Positions 44,471 to 54,491 of a DNA stretch of 64,000 nucleotides are shown here, piece by piece (the stretch's first letter is position 1; the number at the start of each line of letters is the position of its first letter). The translations under genes were made by a program, and so were the position numbers. Source of the DNA: Malacoplasma penetrans HF-2 (lineage in GTDB: Bacteria > Bacillota_I > Bacilli_A > Mycoplasmatales > Mycoplasmoidaceae); the NCBI RefSeq assembly GCF_000011225.1, contig NC_004432.1, positions 558,001-622,000 on the forward strand, read 5' to 3'. The notes under the pieces are model-generated. The model saw nothing but the letters and a program-made list of their open reading frames with translations. It was not told the origin of the DNA and searched no databases.

Positions 44471-44579
44471 ATAATTAAAACTATAAAAGCAGTTTTAGTA
44501 AGAGTTTTTGTGATTAGCTAACTTTTATTTTAATAAACAATAATGTTAAAACATAGAATTTAAACAATAGGTATAAAAA

Positions 44580-45440
44580 ATGTTTGTAAATGAAAACAGA
44601 GTTAAATCAACTTTTAAAAAAGAAGAAATTAAAAATTATAAAGACTTTGATTTTAGTGATAGATCTGAGCATTTAAATAACCAAAGAATTTTTGAAGTAC
44701 AAAAAATTCGTAAATCTTTATCATTGAATGTTGATTTTGAAAAACTTAATGAAATTCAACAATCAAAAAACTTTGAACAAACTTTAAATGAATTTTGTAT
44801 TCCTTTTATAAAAGATAAAAAGAATAAAAGAATTTATTATTTAAGTATTTTTATATCTATTTTATTTAGAATTGTTTTACATGGTTTTTGAATTGTATTA
44901 TGCACAGTTCTATTATTTTTTTTAAACAAAATCTTACCTGTAAAATCTTATGAATGAATATATTACATATTGTTTTTCTTGGCCTTTTATTTTTTAAATA
45001 GCACAATATGCTATCAAATTTATTTTTACAAAGGACATATGAAAGAAACTAAGTATATTAGGAGAGGTCTAATAGGTTTTTCTACTACCAATATATTTAT
45101 TTATGGACAAACTAGAAGATTGGTTAAAAAATCTTTTCAATTAATGTCTAATAATAAAGAAGAAAAAGATAATAAAGAAAAATTTGTTTTCTTAATTAAT
45201 GCCTATTTTAACTTTTATCTGCTAAGAACATTTTTTTCAAATACTAAGTTTAAATTTGATAAACAAATAAATAGTTCTACCCAAAAAACAAAAACAGTTT
45301 CAATTAAATTCAGATTATTTTATTTTTATGGATTGTATCTTAACTTGTATCCATATTTTTGTTTATATGTTTCAATGATTTTTTATTTTTGTATAGGGCA
45401 GATAATTTATCAAATTTTTTTGATAAATATATTATTCTAA
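44580..45440 (+). CDS. Membrane protein paralogue family, member 3
   Basis: A 286-residue paralogue. NEFCIPFIKDKKNKRIYYLS block (about 77-96), two membrane segments, a GQTRRLVKK region and a C-terminal hydrophobic segment (IGQIIYQIF). Its 5' region and first codons are repeated at 43200-43360, so this gene or a sister was the source of the remnant. TGA is Trp at 44889 and 44955. Confidence 0.72.
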
Positions 45441-45697
45441 ATATTTAAATTTAATGAATGATATAAATGGTTTTTTAACTTGTATTACAAATATTGAATG
45501 AAAGATTAATTTCACAATTATTTTTATTCAAACTATATAATCAAAATATATAAATGAAGAGCTTGATTTATATTAAGTGTTTTGTTTCTTTAAAATTATT
45601 TTCAGCTATTTTATATATACCTGCAAAATAATTTGTTATAGAAAGCATATTTTACTCTTTTATATTAAGTGTTTATTTAACACATAAGGTTATATTC

Positions 45698-46621
45698 ATG
45701 TTAAGAAAATCTAAAGAATCTAAAAAAGTTTTTAAAACAATAAAAATGATTAAGAAAAATAGTGTTGATTTTGAAAATACTGAAGTCAAAAATGTTGATC
45801 TTACTGAAACATGAGATTTATTAGAAAAACAAAAAACTAATAATAGTCATAAATTATTTAAATCTATTTCTTTAAATGTAAGTATTAGCAAAATTAAAGA
45901 AACATTAAATTTTGAAAATTTTGAATGGACTTTAAAAGAATTTTGTATTCCATTTATCAATAATAAAAAGAATAAGAAAATTTATTACTGAAGTATTTTT
46001 ATTGCTATCATATCAAGGATTTTCTTTCATGGATTTTATTTAATATTGTTTGCAATAGTTTCATTAATTGTATATAAGTTATATGTTTTTAATTCTTTTT
46101 CAGAAGAAATTGTTAGAAGAAAAATGCATGTCTCAATTATTTCGGCCATATATGGTTTAAATTTTGTACTTTCAGGTTTATATTATTGAGGATTTAAAAA
46201 AGATAAAACATTTAAAAGAAGAACAATTATTAAAACTAGCACAACTAATATATTTGTGTTTGGACAAACAAAAAAGCTTGTGAAAAAATGTTTTATTTTA
46301 TCAACCAACGATATAAAAACTTATACCAAAAACCTAAAATTTAATAAGTATAATAAAAAGTTGTTTGTCATATACATTGTTTGACATTTTCATTTAAATT
46401 TATTGGATACTTTCTTTTTTGACACTGAAACAAATCAGTCAGAAAAAAATGTTAGTAAATATAAAAATAGGATTATAAAACCACTGTATAAAGAACATGT
46501 ATTACTATCTATTTATAAATTCTATAGTATTTATTCAACTTTAATTCATATGCTTATTTCTGTTCTTATCTATGCAGGGTTTGGCTATTTAATTTATCAA
46601 GTATTTCTTCAAAACCTTTAA
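45698..46621 (+). CDS. Membrane protein paralogue family, member 4
   Basis: A 307-residue paralogue with KEFCIPFINNKKNKKIYYWS block (about 82-101), two membrane segments, GQTKKLVKK basic region and C-terminal IYAGFGYLIYQVF. TGA is Trp at several places (for example 45809, 45989, 46187 and 46382). The 257 bases before it (45441-45697) hold no gene; TATAAT occurs at 45536-45541 without a matching -35 box. Confidence 0.72.
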
Positions 46622-46746
46622 TATTATTAATTTATAAAGTTAAAAAACTTTATAAATTTTTATTTTTTTGACTATATTTTCATATACCTTTAATTTTTTA
46701 ATTAACTTTTTAAATAAAGTTATATGATATTTTATGAGGTAAAAAA

Positions 46747-48036
46747 ATGATTAAATTAAATTTCACAAACTTCTTAGAAGGAAATAAAAGCACTGAAAAA
46801 ATATTTAAATCTTATGCTTCTAAAATTGAAACTCTTAATAATAGCATTGAGGAGAAAAAATGCAAAGGTGCTTCAATGTTGGGATGAATGGACTATCCTA
46901 GCAAATATAATAAAAATGAAATTAAGGAATTAATTAATGTTTCTCAAGAATGATACAACAATAAAAAAATTAAAAATGTTGTAGTATTGGGAATTGGAGG
47001 TTCTTATATTGGTGTAAGAGCTGGAATTGATTGAGTGCTACCAGAATTTAATAGAGAAAAGGAAATCTATTATGTTTCTAGTATGTCATCATCTTATGTT
47101 TACTCTCTAATTGAAAAACTTAAAAAAGAAGACTTTTACTTAATTGTTATTTCTAAATCTGGAACTACTTTAGAAATTGGTGTAGCTTTTAGATTATTTT
47201 ATAGTTTACTGTTTGAAAAATTCGGATCAGAAGGAGCTAAAGAAAGAACAGTAGCAATTACAGATAAAGAAAAAGGAACTTTAAGAAAAATTGCAGATAC
47301 TCAAGACATCCAAACATTCTCTATTCCAGATGATGTTGGAGGTAGATTTAGTGCTATTACTCCAGTTGGTCTATTTGCAATGGGGGTAATGGGATTAGAT
47401 GTTAATAAAGTATTAAAAGGTTGTGCTAAAGCAATTGAAGATACAAAAGAACCAGATATTGAAAAAAATACTGCATACCAATATGCAGCACTAAGACATT
47501 ATATGTATTCTAAAAAAGAAAAATATAATGAAGTATTTTGTGTATATGAAGATGCTTTAAGATTCTTTACTGAACACTTAAAACAACTATTTGCAGAATC
47601 TGAAGGAAAAGAAGGAAAAGGTTTATTACCTGTTAACTGTTTATTTACAACTGATTTACACTCTGTTGGTCAGTTTTTACAAGAAGGAAATCAAATCTTT
47701 TTTGAAACTTGTATTAGCATTAAAAACCCATTAAATGATGTTGTTATTAATGAGTTTTTAAAAGATGAAGATGGATTAGGTTTTTTAAATGGTAAAAAAC
47801 TAGATTACATTAACAAAGTAGCTGCTTCTAGTACAATAGATGCTCACCATATTGATGGAAAGATTGATATTATTCAAATTAATTTAGATAACAGAAATGA
47901 AGAATCTTTTGGATACCTATATTCTTGATTCTCTAAAGTTGTTGCTATGAGTGGTTTATTATTGAAAGTTAATCCATTTGATCAACCAGGTGTTGAAGCT
48001 TATAAGAGTAGAATGTTTACTAAGCTTAAAAAATAA
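46747..48036 (+). CDS. pgi: Glucose-6-phosphate isomerase
   Basis: A 429-residue short-type Pgi of Firmicutes and mollicutes, interconverting glucose-6-P and fructose-6-[13 protein letters not shown] (about residues 78-89) and [10 protein letters not shown] are the phosphate-binding motifs, [12 protein letters not shown] is the signature, and the C-terminal Lys region is present. GAGG lies seven bases before the ATG. It feeds glycolysis together with the PTS genes. A terminator follows. Confidence 0.96.
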
Positions 48037-48065
48037 GATTATTAGCACTATTTATTATTTATATT

Positions 48066-48092
48066 AAAGAGACAATATTGTCTCTTTTTTAT
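48066..48092 (+). terminator. Rho-independent terminator
   Basis: Perfect palindrome AAAGAGACAATATTGTCTCTTT plus a T-run. Confidence 0.85.
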
Positions 48093-48186
48093 TTTCTAAA
48101 TAAAATTATTAAAACTTTATTTAGAAAAATTATAAATAAGCAAATTAATGTGATATAGTTTTAATAATTTTAAAAAGGAGAAAAAA

Positions 48187-49233
48187 ATGAATTTCCCATT
48201 TAGAGAAACCGATTTCAATGGAAATTTAAATATTGCAATTGCAGTTAATCTTGTAATCTATGCAGTATTGTTAATTTCAGTTCCCTCAATTGTTATTGGT
48301 ATTATTTCTTTTATCAAACCTAAGATTAAAGCTAAAACATCATTTTACTTGTATGCTTTTTCTTCTGCTGTTTTTTTAATGGTAGGAACAGTAGGTTTAA
48401 TTAGAGAAGGATATGAAGGAACAGAAACATTCACACATGAATTACCAAATAGTGAAGGAATAAACCAATTAATTATGGCTGGTATAATTGCTGGTGGTGC
48501 ATTAGCTGGTTTAACAGTAGCTATTGTATTTAGATATTTCTTTGTTAAGTTTTCAGGAGAGGTTCACAAAACTCATGATAACCACTCTCATGATGACCAC
48601 ATCTTTAACTTATCAGATATTGATAATCCAAAAGCTGCATGATTAGTAATCTTTCTAATCTTAAGCCATAGAACAATAGATGGATTTGTATTAGGTGGAA
48701 CTGTAGCTAAAATGTCTACAGGAGCTGATTTAAACTTAGGTTTATTTATTACTTTCATTCTTCACATTTTTGTTGAAGTGTTAATTGTTTATTATCGTCA
48801 AGTTCAATATGGACAAAAAAGATGAAAAGCTTTATTTTATAATTTTGTAACATTATTAGCAATTGTACCTGTTATGGTTATTGGTGCATATATTAACCAA
48901 TACCTAGCACAAGTTGCTTGAATCTTACCATTTGTAAATGTATCAGGTGGTTCAATTATTGCATTTGTTGGGGTAATTGAATTAGTACCAGAATTCTTAC
49001 ACTATAAGAGAATGTCTTCAAAAGACTGATATAAATTAATCATTTGTTATTCTGTAGGAATTGTATTTGCTTTATTTATATTATCATTCCACACTCATGA
49101 ACATGTTGAAGAACATGCACATGATCATGATCATGAAACAACAACACAAGTATTAAAACTAATTGCAAACCCAAAACAATATTTATCAAGTTTAAACAAC
49201 TTTAATATTGTTAACAATTTCCAACCAGTATAA
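48187..49233 (+). CDS. ZIP-family metal transporter
   Basis: A 348-residue protein with about eight membrane segments. SHRTIDGFVLGG resembles the ZIP fourth-helix motif HNxxDG, and LHIFVEVL the fifth-helix site. His-rich loops (DNHSHDDH near residue 140; HTHEHVEEHAHDHDHE near 305-320) fit binding of Zn or similar ions. ZIP proteins bring divalent metal into the cytoplasm. AAAAGGAG lies seven bases before the ATG. Metal specificity cannot be read from the sequence. Confidence 0.8.
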
Positions 49234-49303
49234 AATTTTTAATTGTTTTTTATAAATTAATATAAAGTTATAAAATTAATAAAGTATATAGTAGGAGTTA
49301 GAA

Positions 49304-50740
49304 ATGGAAAATACATTTTATAAAGGTAGTGCCTATATTAATGGAAAATTTGTAGATAGTGAAAAAACAATTCCTGTTATTTCTACAATTGATGGTTCTA
49401 CAATTGGATCAGTTGCTGCTTTATCTAAAAAAGATATTGATATGGCTTTTGAAGGTGCTCATTTAGCTTTTAACTTATGAAGAAACTTAACACCAGAAAT
49501 GAGAATTAAAAAGATTAAAGAATTTGCTGAATACTTTATTGCTGAAAAAGAATTTTTAGCAACATTAATGTCTTATGAAATTGGTAAGTCTTATAATGAT
49601 GCTTTAAAAGAAGTTGAAAGAAGTTATGAAAATATCTTTGAAACTATTGAAGTTTATGAAAAAGAATTTGTTAACCCAAGTGTAATTGGGCCTGAAGTTA
49701 ATAAAATAAAGGGAAAGACTGGTTACTTTTATAATGTTCCAGTAGGGGTAGTTTTAGCAATTGCTCCATTCAACTATCCAATTAACCTAGGATTAGCAAA
49801 AATTATTCCAACATTACTAGTTGGTAATACTATAGTTTTTAAACCTGCAACACAAGGATCTTTAGTTTCTTCTCAACTTGCAAAATACTTTGATCAAGCT
49901 AATTTTATTGCTGGAGTATTTAATTTAGTAACTGGAAAAGGTAGTGAAATTGGTGACTACATTTTAGAAAACAAAAGAATTCAAGGTGCTACATTTACTG
50001 GAAGTTCTGACATTGGATTTAAATTAGCTTCTAAATTACCAATGAAACCACTAGTTTTAGAATTAGGTGGAAAAGATGCTGCAATTGTTACAAACAATGC
50101 AGATGTAGAATTAGCTGCTAAAGAAATTATTAAAGGTGCATTTGGATATTCTGGTCAAAGATGTACTGCTATTAAAAGAGTATTAGTTACTAAAGAAATT
50201 GCAGATGATTTATTAATTCATTTAATTAAAGAAGCTCAAAAACTAAAAGTTGGAAACCCTTTAAATAATCCTGATATTACACCTTTAATTGATAGAAAAG
50301 CAGTAGACTTTAATATTGATTTAATTGATGATGCAATTAACCATGGTGCAAATCTTGTATATGGTGGAAACATTGAAGGATACAACTTATTAAGACATAC
50401 AATTTTAGATAATGTAAGTACTAAATCTAAACTTGCTTGAGAAGAACCATTTGGACCAGTTTTACCAATTATTAGAGTTTCTACAATTAATGAAGCAATT
50501 GCAATTGCAAATGCTAGTGAATATGGTTTACAAGGATCTGTATTTACTAAAGACCTTGAAGAAGCTAGAACCATTGCAAAATACTTAGATACTGGAACTG
50601 TAAATATTAACAGAGGAAGTTCTAGAGGACCAGACATTTTCCCGTTCATTGGAATTAAAAAATCAGGTTTTGGTGTTCAAGGGATTAGAGATTCATTAAA
50701 AGCAATGACTAGAGTAAAAGGTATTGTTGAAAACGAATAA
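49304..50740 (+). CDS. gapN: NADP-dependent glyceraldehyde-3-phosphate dehydrogenase (non-phosphorylating)
   Basis: A 478-residue aldehyde dehydrogenase of the GapN type, oxidising glyceraldehyde-3-P directly to 3-phosphoglycerate with NADP. APFNYPINLGLAKIIP (residues about 155-170), TFTGSSDIG, the Glu motif LELGGKDAA and the catalytic Cys in GQRCTAIKR (about residue 288; GapN typically has this RCTA-xKR form) are present. GGAG lies nine bases before the ATG. It would supply NADPH in an organism with a reduced pentose phosphate pathway. Confidence 0.92.
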
Positions 50741-50773
50741 TTCTTAAATACTTATTATTAAATTTAATAAATG

Positions 50774-50806
50774 AGATTAAAGTTAACTAACTTTAATCTT
50801 TTTTTA
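50774..50806 (+). terminator. Terminator of gapN
   Basis: AGATTAAAGTT / AACTTTAATCT-type stem with a T-run. Confidence 0.8.
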
Positions 50807-50826
50807 TTTGTACTAACAAACATTAA

Positions 50827-50861
50827 AAACCCACTCCTTAAAGTATTAAGAAGTGGGTTTA
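50827..50861 (-). terminator. Terminator of the minus-strand aldo/keto reductase
   Basis: AAACCCACT...AGTGGGTTT hairpin (one mismatch) downstream of the minus-strand gene, with T-rich flank on the minus strand. Confidence 0.7.
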
Positions 50862-50887
50862 ATTGTTTTAAAAATATTAGTTAATAA

Positions 50888-51751
50888 TTAATATCAATCA
50901 TGCTTTTCATTTTTATCTAATGATGCAATCAGTTCCATTTCTTGATTAGATAATTCAAAATCAAAAACAGATATATTTTCTTTGATATGAATTGGATTAC
51001 TTGAACCTACTATTGTAATTATCCCTCTTTGTAATAATCATCTAGAGATGATTTGAGCGCTTGTCTTATTATGATCTTTTGCAATACTTACAATTGTAGG
51101 ATTATTTAAAACAGAAAAAGTATGACCTCTTCCACCAAATGGATATCAAGCTTGCATTGCTATATTTAAATTATGCATATAAGGTACAACTTCTTTTTCT
51201 TGATAATAGATATGAATTTCATTTTGGATTAAAGATGGTTTGATATTAATTTGAGGAAGAAAACTATTAATTTCTTTTATGTATCAGTTAGATAAACCGA
51301 CTGACTTTATTTTTCCCTTTTCAATATATTTTTCAATTGCCTTATATGCTTTTACATCATTTTCTCCTGGGTGATGTAAAAGCATCATATCAATATAATC
51401 TGTATTTAATTTATTTAATGCTTCTTCTATTGCTTTTTCAGGATTTGCAAATTGAGCACCAGGATATAGTTTAGTAATTACAAAAATTTCATTTCTATTT
51501 ATGTTTGACTCTCTAATTGTCTCTCCTACTTCTTTTTCATTTCCATATAAAGAAGCAGTATCGAATAATCTTATTCCTATTTCCAGTGCTGCTTTAATAG
51601 CATTTTTACATGTTTGGTTATGTAAAGAAGTTGTTCCTAATCCTATTATTGGTATTTGATAACCATCATTTAAAGTTAACAAAGGAGGATTGTGATTTGT
51701 TCCACTTGATAAATTAAATTTGGATATATTTGTATTATTGTTTTTATTCAT
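50888..51751 (-). CDS. Aldo/keto reductase
   Basis: A 287-residue TIM-barrel NADPH oxidoreductase. The catalytic tetrad is visible: Asp in FDTASLYGNE, Tyr in the same segment, Lys in VITKLY and His in LLHHPG. IIGLGTTSLHN at the start and VGSSNPIHIKEN near the end match the family. A Thr/Asn-rich stretch of about 25 residues precedes the first strand. TGA is Trp at several points (for example after GLSN). The substrate is unknown. A second homologue lies at 58665. Confidence 0.9.
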
Positions 51752-52068
51752 GTTAATTCTCCTAAAGTTTCATACTGTAGTTATCAATGATTATTAACTA
51801 TAGATAAGTTATATGATGAATGGTAAATTTTACAAAAATTAGTTAATTTGAAAAATTAATTTTAGTGCATTCATATTAGAACAGAATATGAATATAAAAA
51901 ATTGAAAATATTTATTTTTAGTAAAATAAAAATTTTTTTGTTCTTTTTTAAAAAAAGTTAAAAATTTTTAAAAAAAATTATGACATTAGCCTCTAATTCT
52001 TACATTAATATAGTGTAGACATAGAAAATGCCTACAAAATTTTAATATAAAAAAACAGAGGTAAAAAT
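51752..52068. other. Gene-free spacer with a possible promoter
   Basis: 317 AT-rich bases between divergent genes. Near 51980-52020 the A-runs stop and a less AT-rich patch (TGACATTAG...TAATATAG) could hold the promoter of the coiled-coil pair. No gene, repeat or RNA structure is supported. Confidence 0.5.
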
Positions 52069-52314
52069 ATGCCTAAAATGAAAATTAAAAAAATAAAATT
52101 TTCCTATTTTATTAATTACACAAACAGACTTTTTAAGTCTTCAAATATTAGTAAATTAGTTTCACTTATAGAAAGTATTAAAAAGAAATTTACAAGAGTT
52201 AAACAATTGTTTATAAAACAAACTTATAAAATTGAAACTTATCAATTAGCTAAGAATTTTTACGATAATTCAGTTAATACGAAAATGGAGGTAAATTATG
52301 GATCAAAACAATAA
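52069..52314 (+). CDS. Small basic protein upstream of the coiled-coil gene
   Basis: An 81-residue, strongly basic protein with GAGG eight bases before the ATG. Its end overlaps the start of the next gene by 17 bases, so the two are translationally coupled. Predicted helices, no membrane segment, no known domain. Confidence 0.6.
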   Translation: MPKMKIKKIKFSYFINYTNRLFKSSNISKLVSLIESIKKKFTRVKQLFIKQTYKIETYQLAKNFYDNSVNTKMEVNYGSKQ

Positions 52315-52750
52315 AAACAACAACAAACCTATTAAAGGTAAACTTTCTGAAAAAGAATTTGTATCTATGGTAAAAGGATGCAAAATTGTAGAAGTAGAAG
52401 ACCTTATCATAGATAGTGAAGTTTTTGTAGATGATAAAAACAATGTTAGAATTATTACATCTAAAGCAAAATGTTATATGGAATTTACAAAAATTAAAAA
52501 AGAAAAAATTATTCAAGAGGTTATTCCTCCCCCTAAAGATATAGATGGATCTATTGAGGGTATGTTAGGGAAAATTCTCGATAAAATGGATGTAATTGAA
52601 CTAGATCTGAAAACTCTTAAAGAGGATGTGGCTCAACTTAAAACTGACATGGTTGAAGTTAAATCAGATATAGCTATTCTTAAAGCAGACATGATAGATG
52701 TAAAATCTGGTAAATATTGCAAAAACCACAATCTATATGAAAATGCTTAA
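52298..52750 (+). CDS. Coiled-coil heptad-repeat protein (full-length copy)
   Basis: A 150-residue protein with GGAGG seven bases before the ATG. A globular N-terminal half of about 75 residues is followed by a parallel coiled coil. Its end is built of exact seven-residue units of the type D-x-x-x-(L/V)-K-x: four units here. The last residues (SGKYCKNHNLYENA) include Cys and His. The arrangement recalls the coiled-coil tails of repeat-rich mycoplasma proteins, but I do not claim homology. The two downstream copies lack the N-terminal half. Confidence 0.7.
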   Translation: MDQNNKNNNKPIKGKLSEKEFVSMVKGCKIVEVEDLIIDSEVFVDDKNNVRIITSKAKCYMEFTKIKKEKIIQEVIPPPKDIDGSIEGMLGKILDKMDVIELDLKTLKEDVAQLKTDMVEVKSDIAILKADMIDVKSGKYCKNHNLYENA

Positions 52751-52834
52751 ACCAAATATATAAAAAGATTCTTAGTTAGTATAAATTCCAAATTTTTAAA
52801 TTGTTTTATAAATAAATATCATGTAAATGTTTAT

Positions 52835-52870
52835 AACTATACTAAATCTAAAATTTAGTATAGTTATTTT
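52835..52870 (+). terminator. Terminator of coiled-coil unit 1
   Basis: AACTATACTAAAT / ATTTAGTATAGTT stem, short loop, T-rich tail. Confidence 0.8.
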
Positions 52871-52961
52871 TATTATTAATACATGAAATATTAATAAGAT
52901 ATGTATCTTATTAGATGATAAAAACAATGTTAGAATTATTACATCTAAAGCAAAATGTTAT

Positions 52962-53297
52962 ATGGAATTTACAAAAATTAAAAAAGAAAAAATTATTCAA
53001 GAGGTTATTCCTCCCCCTAAAGATATAGATGGATCTATTGAGGGTATGTTAAGAAAAATTCTTGATAAAATGGATGTAATTGAACTAGATCTGAAAACTC
53101 TTAAAGAGGATGTAACTATCCTTAAATCAGATGTTACTCAACTAAAAACTGACATGGTTGAAGTTAAATCTGATGTAGCTCAACTAAAAACTGACATGGT
53201 TGAAGTTAAATCAGATATAGCTATTCTTAAAGCAGACATGATAGATGTAAAATCTGGTAAATATTGCAAAAACCACAATCTATATGAAAATGCTTAA
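52962..53297 (+). pseudogene. 5'-truncated coiled-coil copy 2 (seven heptads)
   Basis: A copy of the C-terminal half of the 52298 gene with seven heptad units. The first ATG in frame is internal (Met in KCYMEF) and has no ribosome site. A longer frame open upstream to about 52829 begins inside the terminator of unit 1 and is not credible as a gene. It may serve as a donor for recombination with the full-length gene. Confidence 0.65.
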
Positions 53298-53381
53298 ACC
53301 AAATATATAAAAAGATTCTTAGTTAGTATAAATTCCAAATTTTTAAATTGTTTTATAAATAAATATCATGTAAATGTTTAT

Positions 53382-53417
53382 AACTATACTAAATCTAAAA
53401 TTTAGTATAGTTATTTT
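53382..53417 (+). terminator. Terminator of coiled-coil unit 2
   Basis: Identical hairpin to unit 1, 547 bases further on. Confidence 0.8.
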
Positions 53418-53508
53418 TATTATTAATACATGAAATATTAATAAGATATGTATCTTATTAGAACATAAAAACAGTGTTAGAATTATTACATCTAAAGCAA
53501 AATGTTAT

Positions 53509-53823
53509 ATGGAATTTACAAAAATTAAAAAAGAAAAAATTATTCAAGAGGTTATTCCTCCCTCTAAAGATATAGATGGATCTATTGAGGGTATGTTAGG
53601 AAAAATTCTCGATAAAATGGATGTAATTGAACTAGATCTGAAAACTCTTAAAGAAGATGTAGCTATCCTTAAATTAGATGTTACTCAACTAAAAACTGAC
53701 ATGGTTGAAGTTAAATCTGATGTTGCACTTCTTAAACAAGACGTTGCTATTCTTAAAGCAGACATGATAGATGTGAAATCTGGTAAATACTGCAAAAATC
53801 ATAATCTATATGAAAATGCTTAA
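53509..53823 (+). pseudogene. 5'-truncated coiled-coil copy 3 (six heptads)
   Basis: A third copy with six heptad units and a few substitutions (for example Pro to Ser in VIPPSKD). No ribosome site or complete N-terminus. It is the most diverged copy. Confidence 0.65.
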
Positions 53824-53907
53824 ACCAAATATATAAAAAGATTCTTAGTTAGTATAAATTCCAAATTTTTAAATTGTTTTATAAATAAATATCTTGTAAA
53901 TGTTTAT

Positions 53908-53943
53908 AACCATACTAAATCTAAAATTTAGTATGGTTATTTT
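53908..53943 (+). terminator. Terminator of coiled-coil unit 3, with compensatory change
   Basis: AACCATACTAAAT / ATTTAGTATGGTT: relative to units 1 and 2, one stem T and its partner A have become C and G, preserving the pair. Confidence 0.8.
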
Positions 53944-53948
53944 TATTT

Positions 53949-54491
53949 GTTGCTAAAATATTATTTTTTAACCCTCCTCCTTATCATGTGTAAATGACAA
54001 TATTCTCAATGTTGAATTTGTAATAAAAATTCTTAGATGGTTTTTGTATTTTATTTGGAATTGGCAAGATTTCAATTCTGGATTATTGCTCAAAATTCTC
54101 AAACAATTCCTAAGAGTTTTTCAATCTATTTGTAAATCTCTGAATAAAACCTTGATTTTACTGCTTGTCTTTTTTTTAATAATTCTTTTATTTTTCTTTT
54201 TATTCTCATTTTGTTATTTTTTCATAATTCCTTCTATTATAGAAAATATAAAAATGTCTATTTCTTTAGTTAAGTCATAACATGGGTTTGGAATTAACTT
54301 TCCTGATAACAATAATTTTATTTTTTTAAAAATTATAAGGTTATTTAGTTATCTTTAATATAATTAAATTTGTATTATTATGTTGAAAATAAAATTGTCA
54401 TGTTTATTTAAAATCAAATAAATATTTATTTGCATCAATGTTTGTTTTCATACTTATAAGAGAATATTTTAATTAGAGAGATTGTAAAAGA
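53949..54491. other. Spacer with one doubtful small membrane ORF
   Basis: Between the repeats and the mod gene. A 78-codon frame at 54044-54280 would encode a hydrophobic protein with one membrane segment, but it starts with TTG and lacks a ribosome site, so I do not call it a gene. Otherwise AT-rich; no RNA structure is supported. Confidence 0.5.

Larger units (their letters stand above)
52428..53948 (+). repeat. Tandem triplication of the coiled-coil gene's 3' part and terminator
   Basis: Three units start at 52428, 52912 and 53459 (484 and 547 bases apart). Each holds the 3' half of the coiled-coil gene, the same spacer of about 210 bases and the same terminator hairpin. Unit length differs only by whole heptads (21 bases): 4, 7 and 6 repeats. 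The very high identity points to recent duplication. Confidence 0.9.

Noticed and set aside
52428-53948. Possible CRISPR-like array
   Set aside because: Repeat units are about 500 bases and include coding sequence and a terminator; no short direct repeats with unique spacers.
54044-54280. Small membrane protein gene
   Set aside because: TTG start, no ribosome site, no homologue recognised, and composition like the surrounding AT-rich DNA.
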